64,000 nucleotides of DNA, taken from positions 806,001 to 870,000 of the forward strand of contig NZ_FRAQ01000001.1 in the NCBI RefSeq assembly GCF_900142385.1, read 5' to 3'. Of this stretch, positions 9,200-17,892 are shown in pieces. The translations under genes were made by a program, and so were the position numbers. Position 1 is the stretch's first letter, and every line of letters starts with the position of its first letter. The notes beneath the pieces were generated by a model that searched no databases, was not told the origin of the DNA, and saw nothing but the letters and a program-made list of their open reading frames with translations. The DNA comes from Marinobacter antarcticus (GTDB taxonomy: Bacteria > Pseudomonadota > Gammaproteobacteria > Pseudomonadales > Oleiphilaceae).

Positions 9200-9805
9200 G
9201 GCATCAAGCTTAATCTGAGCGCTTACACCGATGAAAAGTCGCTGCTGAAGACTTCAAAGCCGGCCAGTGCGACGCGGTGCTGCTTACCGGTACTCGCGCA
9301 CGGGAATTCAACAAGTTCACCGGTAGCCTGGAAGCCATGGGTGCTGTTCCCGGTGAAGAAGAAATGTGCCTGCTTTATAACACCCTCAGCCAGCCCAGGG
9401 CCCGCCCGTTGCTGACGGACGGCCCTTATGAAGTAGCTGGTGTCTTCCCGGGTGGCGCAATCTATCTGCATACCCGTGACCGCAGCATCGATTCGGTTGA
9501 GAAGCTTCAGGGCAAACGCATTGCAACACTGGATTACGACCAGGCATCTGTTCGTATGGTTCGCCACGTGGGCGCTTCAGCAGTCGGCTCCAATTCCGCC
9601 AATTTTGCCGGCAAGTTCAACAACGGCAGTGTGGATGAACCTGCCGCAGGAAGACACGGCCGAGTACGACAAGATGCTGCGTAAAGTGCGCATGTCACTG
9701 CTCGAAGACGGGATATATGACGAGCGTGCGATCAGGCTTATGAAGGCTATTCGCTGTCGTGTGGATGCAGCCCGCTCTGAGTGTGGTTCCGTGGCCGGAA
9801 ACTGA
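9200..9805 (+). pseudogene. Remnant of a putative solute-binding protein (TRAP-linked)
   Basis: Decayed coding region assembled from three reading frames. The first frame gives IKLNLSAYTDEK to about 9238. A one-base shift then leads to AAEDFKAGQCDAVLLTGTR and the longest piece, through GRIATLDYDQ-like KRIATLDYDQASVRMVRHVG to FAGKFNNGSVD near 9636. The frame then jumps to LPQEDTAEYDKMLRKVRM and ends IRCRVDAARSECGSVAGN. Family members as I recall them have about 140 more residues between the last two pieces, and an N-terminal signal region that is missing here. The function is inferred from recalled family resemblance (a putative solute-binding protein next to a TRAP permease), not from a search. 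Confidence 0.75.
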
Positions 9806-9830
9806 TAATCGGCTCTGGGTTTCAAACAGG

Positions 9831-9852
9831 CCCACCCGTGAGAGCGGGTGGG
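9831..9852 (-). terminator. Hairpin downstream of the HU gene
   Basis: An 8-bp G+C-rich stem (CCCACCCG at 9831-9838, CGGGTGGG at 9845-9852) with a 6-base loop. It lies just beyond the HU stop codon on the minus strand and just after the decayed solute-binding gene on the plus strand. The minus-strand tail is only mildly T-rich (CCTGTTTG), so termination strength is uncertain; it may act in both directions. Confidence 0.65.
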
Positions 9853-9859
9853 TCTTTGC

Positions 9860-10132
9860 TCAGCGGAACGCGTCTTTGAATGCTTTGCCTGCTTTGAATC
9901 CGACGGTCTTGCTGGCGGGAATTCGGATAGACGCCCCGGTTTGAGGATTTCTGCCATCCCGCGCTTCACGGGCGCGGATATTGAAAGTGCCGAAGCCGAT
10001 CAGAGTAGTGTCTTCACCCCGCGCAGCGGCAGCTGAGATCTGATCCGTAAAGGCGGTAATCACTTCACTGGCTTTTTCACGGGTCAGGCCAGTATGTTCG
10101 GCTATAGTCGCCGCGAGTTCAGGTTTGCGCAT
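9860..10132 (-). CDS. HU family DNA-binding protein
   Basis: Small nucleoid protein that bends DNA as a dimer. The 90 residues fit the family exactly: a helical N-terminal half with TGLTREKASEVITAFTDQI, the GFGTFNIRAREARDGRNPQ strand, the TGASIRIPASK arm with the conserved proline, and C-terminal FKAGKAFKDAF. It is HU-like rather than IHF-like. The start is the ATG at 10132; the frame is open further upstream, but that part has no family resemblance. A promoter-like element lies 65 bases upstream. It is convergent with the decayed solute-binding gene. Confidence 0.95.
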   Translation of the reverse strand: MRKPELAATIAEHTGLTREKASEVITAFTDQISAAAARGEDTTLIGFGTFNIRAREARDGRNPQTGASIRIPASKTVGFKAGKAFKDAFR

Positions 10133-10196
10133 CGGGTATTCCTTTTTTGTTTTTGTCCATCGGAGTCGCAGCCAGGTTGGCGTGCGGCTGCCTGAA

Positions 10197-10225
10197 TCTA
10201 TAGTGGTTTGCGGCGCTTTGTGCAA
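10197..10225 (-). promoter_or_regulatory. Candidate sigma-70 promoter of the HU gene
   Basis: On the minus strand, TTGCAC (10225-10220) and TATAGA (10202-10197) are 17 bases apart, close to the -35/-10 consensus. The predicted transcript would start near 10190, leaving a leader of about 55 bases before the HU ATG at 10132. The call rests on sequence match and position only. Confidence 0.5.
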
Positions 10226-10482
10226 ACCCGGGGAGCGGTAAAAACTATGTGCACAGGCGTCATTTGCGGTGCTTGTCTCAAAAAGCACGGGCTCTGTAGG
10301 CCATAGTGCCGCTCTGGTTACAGTCTGTAACAGGCCGGAAAAGCCAGACGCGATAATTGCGCGATCAGAATAACAATACAAAACGTTTAGAAGGTTCAGA
10401 CACCATGCTGTATTCCGGGACTTCATTTCCAGAGTCTTCCGTCCGGGGTCACACCCACCCGCAGTCTTTTGGGCAAGGGTTT
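10226..10482. other. Intergenic region upstream of the HU gene
   Basis: About 260 bases with no supportable gene. A frame open from 10357 runs into the next pseudogene, but its first 40 residues resemble nothing recognisable. No terminator, repeat or RNA gene was seen. Confidence 0.4.
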
Positions 10483-11317
10483 ATGCGTTCGGCATTCCTG
10501 CTCAGGGGCTTTTTTGTCGCTCTGGCCATGGGTTGCGCCATGAGTGAGGCCACAGCTCCGTTGCTCATGTCCTTTGGTCGTGTGGCCAGCGAGCCGGATC
10601 AACTGGCGGTAATGCTCTATCTTTCGGCCGGACGTTGTGCCGAAGCGCAGGGTCGTGAGCATGAGTTGGCGGTCCTGGTCGCCCTGTATGAAAAAAAGTA
10701 ATGCAGCTGAAGACGCCATGATCCGCCAGAAGCGAGCCTACGCCCTGGCATCAAAGCGCTATCTGAAATCCTGGTAGCACCACAACGTTTTTTACGGTGA
10801 ACCTGGCACAGGTGAGTGCCCGGATTTTGACGACGACATGGATGAGTTCACATACCTGGCCGGGCTGCTCTCAGGTCTGCAGGCGCTCAATTCAGAGATC
10901 CAGTCTACTCGTCTATCGGTGTTCCCAAGAACGTAGGCTCAATTGTAGCGCGAGCCATAAGCTGCCTGGAAAATGACAAGTGGTGGGGCGCTCCTATGGC
11001 ACTTAAAGCGACAGTGTGGGCCATGATGCCTGGCGCGCTGCCCGAAGGTGAGAACGCCTTTGAGTGCCTGGCTTTTGCCGATCGACAAGGCGAGGAGGCG
11101 GGTGTGCGGCTCAGCCATGTATTCCATGCAATTGAAGCCGCTGTGGCGCACGAGCTTGCTCAGAGGCCAGTTGATGATGACCCTGTGGCAGCACCGCTGG
11201 GCGCCCAGGAAAACGACCCCGCCGATATACGGCTTGCCATTGAGCGATCGGTAGCCGACTGTAAATCCGCGCACCAAAGCTTTGCCAGCCTCCGGGATCA
11301 GCGTACGCCGGGTGTGA
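10483..11317 (+). pseudogene. Remnant of a TRAP-locus accessory protein
   Basis: A once continuous protein now split by several lesions. It starts at ATG 10483 with a signal-like hydrophobic stretch (FLLRGFFVALAMGCAM) and reads to LAVLVALYEKK. There an A7 run at about 10689-10695 shifts the frame, and the sequence continues NAAEDAMIRQKRAYALASKR to an internal TAG near 10775. It then runs YGEPGTGE...DFDDDMDEFTYLAGLLSG, shifts again near 10910, and reads SIGVPKNVGSIVARA and KWWGAPMALKATVWAMMPGA. At least two frameshifts and one stop make sequencing error an unlikely explanation for all. Function unknown; it lies between the solute-binding and permease remnants. Confidence 0.7.
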
Positions 11318-12000
11318 AAGCCTATCGCGCGATTGAACTGTTCGTTGCCGATCTGATTGCCTTCGGCCTCGAGTCCCAGCGTTATATTCTGGTGCTGCTG
11401 GTTATGTTGTGTGCCGTTACTGCAACCCTGACACGTCACCACGGTTATGTGTCTGATTTCCGGAACCTATTTCGCACTGATTGGTCATGCCTCGGGTATT
11501 GGTATCTATCTGGGCAAGATGATGGAGCTGGCGGATATGTTCCTGAACGTGGGGCTGTATGTGTGGGTTGGCATGATGCTTAAACAGACCCGCCTGGCGA
11601 GACGCTGGTGTTCAACCTGTTCCGGCCCTGGCGCTTGCGGCCACCGCCATGTCCGGTTCCCTGGGTGTTGTGTTGCGTCCCTGTTTGCTGACGGCCGCCA
11701 TGTTTACCCTGGTTGCGTTTACCGTAAATCGACAGAGCAAGTTTGATCTGGCGCCGACTTCCCAGGCTTTACCGGCCATGTTTCGTGCCTTCAGGCCGTT
11801 GATCCCCTAAGTACATCAAGGGCTGGAGTGCAGCTTGCGTGGAGCTACCAACGACACCACGGCCGAAATTGGTGCGCTGTTACTGCTGCTTGGTTTGTCT
11901 GTGAGTATTGGTGGTGTAATTGAGCGCTCCCAGATCATGCAGAGTTTCCCTCAGTCCTTCGACAGCGCCTTCGTGGAACTCGATGGCCGCCTACATTTGT
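11318..12000 (+). pseudogene. Remnant of a TRAP-type large permease
   Basis: Pieces of a polytopic membrane protein in several frames. The first, fused in frame to the previous remnant, reads FVADLIAFGLESQRYILVLL and VMLCAVTATLTRHHGYVSDF. The next gives YLGKMMELADMFLNVGLYVW and VGMMLKQTRLA, then a shift to LVFNLFRPW, ALAATAMSGSLGVVLRPCLL and LPAMFRAFRPLIP. The last piece reads GALLLLLGLSVSIGGVIERS. Large blocks between the pieces are missing compared with a TRAP large subunit of the usual 400-plus residues. The TRAP assignment rests on recalled family resemblance. Confidence 0.7.
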
Positions 12001-12109
12001 TAACGATAAGTGCGACTTTCTTAACTTAAGATTTCTGATATTTGCAATCATATAACGATATAGTTGACGACTATAAATACAATTTAAAGTGCATCAGGGA
12101 TCATCAAAA

Positions 12110-13360
12110 ATGAAACGGAGAGTAAGTTTACTTGCAGGGTTTATACTTCTGCTCTGCAGTTTTTCGCTATTAGCGGACACCATCAAGCTTGGATTTAACT
12201 ACCCCCAGTCCGGGCGTTACAAAGACCTGGGGTTGCAACAAAGGCTCGCAGCATTTCTGGCAGTCGAAGAGATCAACCAGGCTGGTGGAATCCTCGGTAA
12301 AGATGTAGAGCTGTTAATTCGTAATACAGCTGGATCCCCTGAAAGAGGCGCCGCTAATACCGATGAGCTCATCAGAAAGGAAAAGGTAGACATGTTGTTC
12401 GGTGGCGCTTCCAGCGCAGTTGCTATTGCTTCAGGCAAAGTAGCAAAAGACTTGGACCGCCTCTATTTCGGTACGACAACTTCCGCAAACGCCACTACTG
12501 GCAGCGAAGGGCACGACCATATGTTTCGTGAGTACCCTAATGCGTGGATGACTGCGAAAGCACTTGGGAGCTATCTGACCAAAACGTTTGATGATTCAAA
12601 GTACTTTTACGTAACGGCCGATTACACTTGGGGCCTGTCCTCTGAAGCATCTATTCGTAACTTTACAAATACCACCGATAAGCAAGTCCACCCCCATGCT
12701 CTGACACCTTTCCCAAGAGCGTTCATCAAGGATTTCAAGAAAGCACTGGAAGCAGCCGAAGCAAGTGATGCTGAAATCCTGGTTCTGGTTTTATATGGTG
12801 ATGATTTGGTGAGGGCGCTCAAGGTTGCCCATGATATGGGGTTGAAAGACAAGCTGAAAATAGTTATCCCTAACATCAGCCTTGGAATTGCGTTGAACGT
12901 TGGAGCCTCCATCATGGAGGGTGTTATCTCTACGACTCCCTGGGAGTGGATGATCCCTTACCAGCTGGACTTTGAGCGCGGGCAACAATTTGTTGAGGCG
13001 TTTACAAAGAAATATGAAGTAAGGCCCACATCTACTGCGGCTACGGCTTATGGCATAGTGTATCAGTACAAGGATGCTGTTGAACGTGCCGGAACCACGA
13101 ATACTCAAGATCTTATCAAGGCACTTGAGGGGCATGAATATAGCCTGCTTAAAGACACTCAGCAGTGGCGGGCACTTGATCATCAGAATCTGCAGACAAT
13201 ATATGTTGTGCGCAGCAAAAGCAGAGAACAAGTGGTTAAAGACTCCCTCCGCAGCGACTTTTTTGAGGTAGTAGGCTCGCTCGATGGAGGGCAAGCAGTA
13301 CAGACACCCACTGAGTGGAGGGCTGAGCGTGCTGCTGCAGGTAAGCCGCCGTCGTTGTGA
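12110..13360 (+). CDS. ABC-type branched-chain amino acid-like substrate-binding protein
   Basis: Periplasmic binding protein of the type 1 (Leu/Ile/Val-receptor) fold. It has a signal peptide of about 22 residues (hydrophobic LLAGFILLLCSFSLLA), then IKLGFNYPQSGRYKDLGLQQ and AAFLAVEEINQAGGILGKDV, the usual ligand-lobe opening. The 416-residue length fits. I chose ATG 12110 over an upstream GTG at 12089 because the signal peptide begins there. No permease or ATPase gene is adjacent, so the ligand is unknown; it could instead serve a sensor. The gene and its upstream region look more A+T-rich than their neighbours, which may indicate a different origin. Confidence 0.85.
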   Translation: MKRRVSLLAGFILLLCSFSLLADTIKLGFNYPQSGRYKDLGLQQRLAAFLAVEEINQAGGILGKDVELLIRNTAGSPERGAANTDELIRKEKVDMLFGGASSAVAIASGKVAKDLDRLYFGTTTSANATTGSEGHDHMFREYPNAWMTAKALGSYLTKTFDDSKYFYVTADYTWGLSSEASIRNFTNTTDKQVHPHALTPFPRAFIKDFKKALEAAEASDAEILVLVLYGDDLVRALKVAHDMGLKDKLKIVIPNISLGIALNVGASIMEGVISTTPWEWMIPYQLDFERGQQFVEAFTKKYEVRPTSTAATAYGIVYQYKDAVERAGTTNTQDLIKALEGHEYSLLKDTQQWRALDHQNLQTIYVVRSKSREQVVKDSLRSDFFEVVGSLDGGQAVQTPTEWRAERAAAGKPPSL

Positions 13361-13437
13361 TATTTGCTGAGGGTATCGGCAGGACAGGGCAGTCGCCCTG
13401 TTCGTCTCTCTCCGAGTAGAAAGGTTTTGGTTGAGGT

Positions 13438-13474
13438 AAAAAAGCGCCGTGCTTTCGCAGGGCGCTTTTTTTAT
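13438..13474. terminator. Bidirectional intrinsic terminator
   Basis: Stem AAAAAGCGCC (13439-13448) pairs with GGCGCTTTTT (13461-13470) around a 12-base loop, with T-runs on both strands. It lies between the convergent binding-protein gene (ends 13360) and pckA (ends 13486) and can serve both. Confidence 0.85.
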
Positions 13475-13485
13475 AGCAGGTGGGC

Positions 13486-15018
13486 TCAGAGTTTCGGGCC
13501 GGCCTCTACAATTGCATCGGAAACATCAAATTTCTTGAAGTTTGCCACAAACTGGCTGATCAGCTCTTCCGCCTTGCCATCGTAGTAGTCAGCGCTGGCC
13601 CAAGTGTTGCGCGGGTTTAGCAGTTCCGTGTCTACTCCCGGTACGTGCTTGGGAACGTCGACATTCAGTGTCGGCAAATGCTCGGTTTCCACCTCGTCCA
13701 AGTCGCCGTTCTGGATCGCGCTGATGATGGCGCGAGTCGTCGGGATGCTGAAACGAGTGCCTTCGCCGTGTGGGCCGCCGGTCCAGCCTGTGTTCACCAG
13801 GAAGACCTTGCTGCCATACTCGTCGATACGCTTCATCAGCAGCTCGGCGTATACGCCGGCCGGACGCGGGAAGAAGGGCGCACCAAAACAGGTGGAGAAG
13901 GTGGACTTCAGCTTGGACGATGAACCCATCTCCGTGGAGCCAACCAGCGCGGTGTAGCCGCTCAGGAAGTGATAGGCAGCACTTTCACGGCTCAGGATCG
14001 ACACGGGGGGCAGTACGCCGGTCATATCGCAGGTCAGGAACACGATGTGGGACGGCTCGCCGGCACGGTTTTCAAGCACGCGCTTTTCTACGTGCTCAAG
14101 CGGGTAGGCGCAACGGGAGTTTTCGGTCAGGGAAACATCGTTGTAATCCGGCTCGCGGGTTTCCGGGTCAATGGTTACGTTTTCAACAATAGCGCCAAAA
14201 CGGATAGCGTCCCAGATGATCGGCTCGTTCTTTTTGCTCAGGTCGATGCACTTGGCGTAACAGCCTCCCTCGATGTTGAATACGGTGCCGGGACCCCAGC
14301 CGTGCTCGTCGTCACCAATCAGGAAGCGGTGCGGATCAGCAGAGAGGGTGGTTTTGCCAGTGCCGGAAAGGCCAAAGAACAGGCAGGTCTCGCCATCTTC
14401 GCCTACGTTGGCAGAGCAGTGCATTGGAAGTACGTCTTTTTCCGGCAGCAGGAAGTTCTGCACGGAGAACATGGCCTTTTTCATTTCACCGGCGTAATGC
14501 ATGCCGGCCAAAAGCACTTTGCGACGTGCAAAGTTAATGATCACACAGCCCTTGCTGTTGGTGCCGTCGCGTGCCGGCACACACTCAAAATTGGCGGCGT
14601 TCAGGATCTGCCATTCCTGCTTGTCAGCCTGGTTGTAGTGTTCAGGACGAATGAAAAGGTTGCGGCCAAAGAGGTTCTGCCAGGCGGTCTCGGTGGTCAT
14701 TTTCACCGGTAGATAGTGCTCCGGGTCGGAGCCGACGTGAACCAGGGAGACAAAGCTGTCATTTTCCGCAATGTACGCTTCTACACGATCCCACAGGGCG
14801 TCGAATTTATCGGCCTCAAACGGGCGATTAATCGGCCCCCAGTGGATGTCGTCAGACGTGCTCGGCTCTTCGACGATGTAGCGGTCCATAGGAGATCGGC
14901 CGGTACGCTCACCGGTTTTTACGACCAATGAGCCATTGGAAGCCAGCTGCCCCTCGCTACGTGCCAGTGCCTGCTCGACCAGCCTTGCTGTACTCAGATC
15001 ATTATAAGTCTTACTCAC
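13486..15018 (-). CDS. pckA: Phosphoenolpyruvate carboxykinase (ATP)
   Basis: Gluconeogenic enzyme converting oxaloacetate and ATP to phosphoenolpyruvate, CO2 and ADP. The 510-residue product has the ATP-type signatures: the P-loop [41 protein letters not shown], and a C-terminal adenine-binding region with [11 protein letters not shown]. The start is a GTG (15018) preceded by GGTGAGGTC, a plausible ribosome site. It stands alone on the minus strand, with the shared terminator just beyond its stop. Confidence 0.97.
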   Translation of the reverse strand: MSKTYNDLSTARLVEQALARSEGQLASNGSLVVKTGERTGRSPMDRYIVEEPSTSDDIHWGPINRPFEADKFDALWDRVEAYIAENDSFVSLVHVGSDPEHYLPVKMTTETAWQNLFGRNLFIRPEHYNQADKQEWQILNAANFECVPARDGTNSKGCVIINFARRKVLLAGMHYAGEMKKAMFSVQNFLLPEKDVLPMHCSANVGEDGETCLFFGLSGTGKTTLSADPHRFLIGDDEHGWGPGTVFNIEGGCYAKCIDLSKKNEPIIWDAIRFGAIVENVTIDPETREPDYNDVSLTENSRCAYPLEHVEKRVLENRAGEPSHIVFLTCDMTGVLPPVSILSRESAAYHFLSGYTALVGSTEMGSSSKLKSTFSTCFGAPFFPRPAGVYAELLMKRIDEYGSKVFLVNTGWTGGPHGEGTRFSIPTTRAIISAIQNGDLDEVETEHLPTLNVDVPKHVPGVDTELLNPRNTWASADYYDGKAEELISQFVANFKKFDVSDAIVEAGPKL

Positions 15019-15191
15019 TTCGACCTCACCCTCGGGATGTCTTAGTGATTACTCAGGCCGCTCCCAAAAATTGGCGGAAAACTGAGCAATCGAGTCAATT
15101 CAGGCGCGCTATTATGCCAGAGGCGCCGGTAAAAAACGACTTCACGGAAGGCCGTGTGATTGATGGCTTCCGGGCCATTCCGTAACCATTG

Positions 15192-16046
15192 TTAGTGTAG
15201 CGTATGGCCAGCGAAAAGATGATCAATATCATTCCTATCGAAGCAATAGTGTGCGTGGCAGAACTGGCAATCCATGTCGATGGCGCCCTGTTCCTCCAGT
15301 ATGCTGTAGCATTCGTCTTTGCCGATGGCCTCGAGCGCGTTGAGAGTTCTTTCCTTGGAACAGCTGCAGTGAAACGCTACCATTTCGGGGTCGAAAAGAC
15401 GCACGGTTTCTTCATGGAACAGCCGGTGCAGCAGGGTTTCGCTGTCTAACTCCAGTAATTCTTCCGCTTTAACGGTGCGTGCCAAGTGGTTGACCCGCTC
15501 CCAGAGTTCGTCGTCCTGTTCAGTGGCTCCGGGCATGCGCTGAAGCATCAGGCCGGCGGCGCCATTTTCGCTGGAAAACAGGAACAGGCTGGTGGGAATC
15601 TGCTCTGAGCGTTCAAAATATTCTTCAATGCACCCTGCGAGGCTGTCGCGCTCCCGGGGAACCACGCCCTGATAGCGATTGCCTTGCTGTGGCGTAATGG
15701 TAATGGCCATGCGCCCGTCGCCCAGAAGGTTATGGAAACTTTCTTCGCTGACCGCATGCTCATCAAACCGTGCCAGGCCACGGATTTTCCGGTCATGGCT
15801 GCATTCGGCCATCAGCGTTCGTAGCGGGCCTTCGCCTTGGGCCTGAATGGATAAGGTGCCCTCGAATTTCAGGCTGCTGCTCATCACAATACTCGCCACA
15901 AGGGCCTCTCCAAGCAGGCCCCGGATGGACTCTGGGTAAGGTGCCTGACGGGTGATCTCATTAAAACTCTCGTCAAGCTGTACCCAGGCTCCGCGCACCT
16001 GGCTGTGTTCAAATATAAAACGCTGGAACTGATCGCGGGATGCCAT
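15192..16046 (-). CDS. hslO: Redox-regulated chaperone Hsp33
   Basis: Cytosolic holdase activated by oxidative unfolding when its zinc centre is oxidised. The C-terminal zinc ligands are present as CSC (FHCSCSKERTLNAL) and CQFC (DMDCQFCHAHYCF), the CxC...CxxC switch. The start is ATG 16046, with the ribosome site AGGAG seven to eight bases upstream. The frame is open to 16124, but those 26 residues lack family resemblance. The product is 284 residues, the usual length. The gene before it on this strand is hslR; the hslR-hslO pairing is typical. Confidence 0.95.
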   Translation of the reverse strand: MASRDQFQRFIFEHSQVRGAWVQLDESFNEITRQAPYPESIRGLLGEALVASIVMSSSLKFEGTLSIQAQGEGPLRTLMAECSHDRKIRGLARFDEHAVSEESFHNLLGDGRMAITITPQQGNRYQGVVPRERDSLAGCIEEYFERSEQIPTSLFLFSSENGAAGLMLQRMPGATEQDDELWERVNHLARTVKAEELLELDSETLLHRLFHEETVRLFDPEMVAFHCSCSKERTLNALEAIGKDECYSILEEQGAIDMDCQFCHAHYCFDRNDIDHLFAGHTLH

Positions 16047-16104
16047 GCTGGTTCTCCTGAAAACTGGGTGCTCGCATCGATGGGTGACGGCAGAGCGGTC
16101 TGGC

Positions 16105-16512
16105 TCAGATACCGTTGTGGTCACGGAATCGTTGAATGTCGCGACGATCTTTTTTGGAAGGTCGCCTGGCCGGCGGCAACTGGGCGGCCTGCATGGTCTT
16201 GCGCTGCCAAGAGAGATCTTCCCGTTTTTTTAAGCTGTCATCGGTTTCGTGGTAGAGCTTCTCAGCTTCCGGCGCTCCGCGCCGGCGCTCACTTACCTCG
16301 TCTACAACCACAACTTTTTCCTGCCAGCCCAGGCGCAAGGTGAGCATGGCTCCGTGCTCCACAAGACGGCCTGGCTTGCAGCGCTGGCTGTTGTAGTGGA
16401 CTTTGCCGCCTTCAACGGCTTCTTTGGCCAGGGAGCGGGTTTTATAAAAGCGCGCAGCCCAGAGCCATTTATCAAGCCTTACCCGTTGATCGTCCGAAGT
16501 AGATGCCGCCAT
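16105..16512 (-). CDS. hslR: Ribosome-associated heat shock protein Hsp15 (S4 domain)
   Basis: RNA-binding protein that recognises stalled 50S subunits carrying peptidyl-tRNA. The S4 domain occupies about residues 10-70, with VRLDKWLWAARFYKTRSLA and AVEGGKVHYNSQRCKPGR. A basic C-terminal tail ends KKDRRDIQRFRDHNGI. At 135 residues it has the family length. It lies upstream of hslO on the same strand, 58 bases before the chosen hslO start, and 41 bases after the HAD phosphatase gene, so the three may be co-transcribed. Confidence 0.93.
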   Translation of the reverse strand: MAASTSDDQRVRLDKWLWAARFYKTRSLAKEAVEGGKVHYNSQRCKPGRLVEHGAMLTLRLGWQEKVVVVDEVSERRRGAPEAEKLYHETDDSLKKREDLSWQRKTMQAAQLPPARRPSKKDRRDIQRFRDHNGI

Positions 16513-16553
16513 GTCTCCTCACCTGATGGGCGTATGTCGGGATTATAACGCCC

Positions 16554-17267
16554 TCAGCCTGCAGATGGCAGGGGGCTTTTCTGGTGGAGGGACCTTTGCT
16601 GGTGAATAGAGGTCAGGAGCTCATCAAAGTGATGGACGCAAGGTATCTCGGGATGTGTTTCCCGGGCGGCCTGCTTGCTGTCAGGGGTGAGAATGCCCAG
16701 GCACTGAGCGATTCCGGCAGACCGGGCACTCTCCAGCACCGAGAAGCTGTCATCCACCATTAGCGTGGTGTCGGCCCTGTAGGGTGCCAGCTGCTGCAGG
16801 TCCTTCCAGAATGCGATGTCTTCCTTGGGTCTGCCCAGTTGGTGGCTGGAAACAATGCCGTCTACAAAACTGTCCAGGCCGGTGCGCTGCAATTTGAGCT
16901 TCAGTGGGTCTGGGTGGCAGTTGGTTACAATCACCGACTGCAGACCGGTTTTCTTGAGCGCCTGCAGAAAGCTTGCCACATGGGGGCGATAGCCGATGAG
17001 GTCGCCGACCTCGGACTTCAGGCTGGTGATGTCCATGGCGAGCCGTTCACTCCAGTAGTCGGTGCAATACCAGTTAAGAGTGCCTCTTTCGGCCATGATC
17101 ATACTGATCAGCCGGTCTTTGGCTTCATCTGGATGCAGGTTGTTTTGCTCGGCATAGCGCCGGGGCAGGTGCTCCAGCCAGAAGTGGTTGTCGAAATGCA
17201 AATCAAGCAGTGTTCCGTCCATGTCCAGGAACACGGTTTCGAGGGAAGTCCAGTTGATCATAAACAA
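16554..17267 (-). CDS. HAD-family GMP/IMP nucleotidase (YrfG-like)
   Basis: Hydrolase of the haloacid dehalogenase superfamily. In Escherichia coli, yrfG encodes a purine nucleotidase and sits next to hslR-hslO, as here. Catalytic motif I is VFLDMDGTLLDLHFDNHFW, motif II is SVIVTNCHPDP, and the motif III/IV region is LGRPKEDIAFW with LMVDDSFSVLESA. The frame starts at 17267, but an ATG two codons inside (MINWTSLE) is equally plausible. The specific nucleotide substrate is inferred from gene order. Confidence 0.85.
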   Translation of the reverse strand: MFMINWTSLETVFLDMDGTLLDLHFDNHFWLEHLPRRYAEQNNLHPDEAKDRLISMIMAERGTLNWYCTDYWSERLAMDITSLKSEVGDLIGYRPHVASFLQALKKTGLQSVIVTNCHPDPLKLKLQRTGLDSFVDGIVSSHQLGRPKEDIAFWKDLQQLAPYRADTTLMVDDSFSVLESARSAGIAQCLGILTPDSKQAARETHPEIPCVHHFDELLTSIHQQRSLHQKSPLPSAG

Positions 17268-17296
17268 AAACAGCCTGAAGAATTTTCGTCAGGCTG
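17263..17296 (-). terminator. Intrinsic terminator after the small exported-protein gene
   Basis: Minus-strand stem CAGCCTGA/TCAGGCTG (17296-17289 and 17278-17271) with a 10-base loop, followed by TTTTTGTTT. It lies 59 bases beyond the stop of the gene at 17355-17687 and just before the HAD phosphatase start, separating the two transcripts. Confidence 0.85.
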
Positions 17297-17354
17297 CCGC
17301 AGATCCCGGCCTGAGGCAAGTCGGGATGTTACCGATGTCATACAAGGGATGGGA

Positions 17355-17687
17355 TCAGTTGCCGGTCTGCTCGACCGTTCCTGCTTTCCGGCCTGACTGG
17401 GTGCAGCCCAGGCAGCGCACGAAGGTTGCTTTCGCCGGGCCTACGACCAGAACTTCCCCTGCTTCTTCAGCATTGCCACCGAGCAGGGAGAACGGCAGAG
17501 ATACCAGGTATACGGCGCTTCCCAAAATGGTGGTGACCAGCAGCACCGGACGAACAAACACGGCATCACCAGCCATAGCCAGTGCAGACGGACTTTCATC
17601 AATAGCGCGTGCGTGGCCTACAGATGAAAAAGCCAGCAGGCAAGCTGCTACAGTGGCCACCAGAGTGCGTGAAATCTTGCGGGTCAT
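17355..17687 (-). CDS. Small exported protein of unknown function
   Basis: 110 residues that I do not recognise beyond being a conserved-hypothetical type in this group. The N-terminus is a clear signal peptide (basic MTRKISR, hydrophobic VATVAACLLAFSSVGHA, cleavage near ARA). A second hydrophobic stretch (VRPVLLVTTILGSAVYLVSL) may be a membrane helix. The C-terminal part has two cysteines in RCLGCTQSG. It is monocistronic, with its own terminator. AGGAGACAG upstream of the ATG at 17687 is a good ribosome site. Confidence 0.75.
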   Translation of the reverse strand: MTRKISRTLVATVAACLLAFSSVGHARAIDESPSALAMAGDAVFVRPVLLVTTILGSAVYLVSLPFSLLGGNAEEAGEVLVVGPAKATFVRCLGCTQSGRKAGTVEQTGN

Positions 17688-17892
17688 TAGTCTGTCTCCT
17701 GAACTTTTGGGGCCCCGTTGGTACCGGGTTGTACGTAACCGATACCAGAGTTCGTATCGGGAAGATTGATCCCTATTGTAACTCCCGGGTATTAATCATC
17801 TGTTAACTATGAATCATATTTGCGTATTTTCAAACGGATTTCCATTGTGAATTGTGCAATTCAGCGCGGTTTGGGCGGGGTGTTGCGCGAAA

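Noticed and set aside
9860..10426. N-terminal extension of the HU protein to 188 residues
   Set aside because: HU proteins are about 90 residues, and the extension has no family resemblance and crosses the promoter-like element.
10688..10700. Possible programmed frameshift at A AAA AAG
   Set aside because: The needed shift is +1, not the -1 favoured by this heptamer, and further stops and frameshifts follow.
17820..17892. Possible small RNA or gene between the small exported protein and mutM
   Set aside because: No terminator, promoter pair or ribosome-sited frame could be supported.
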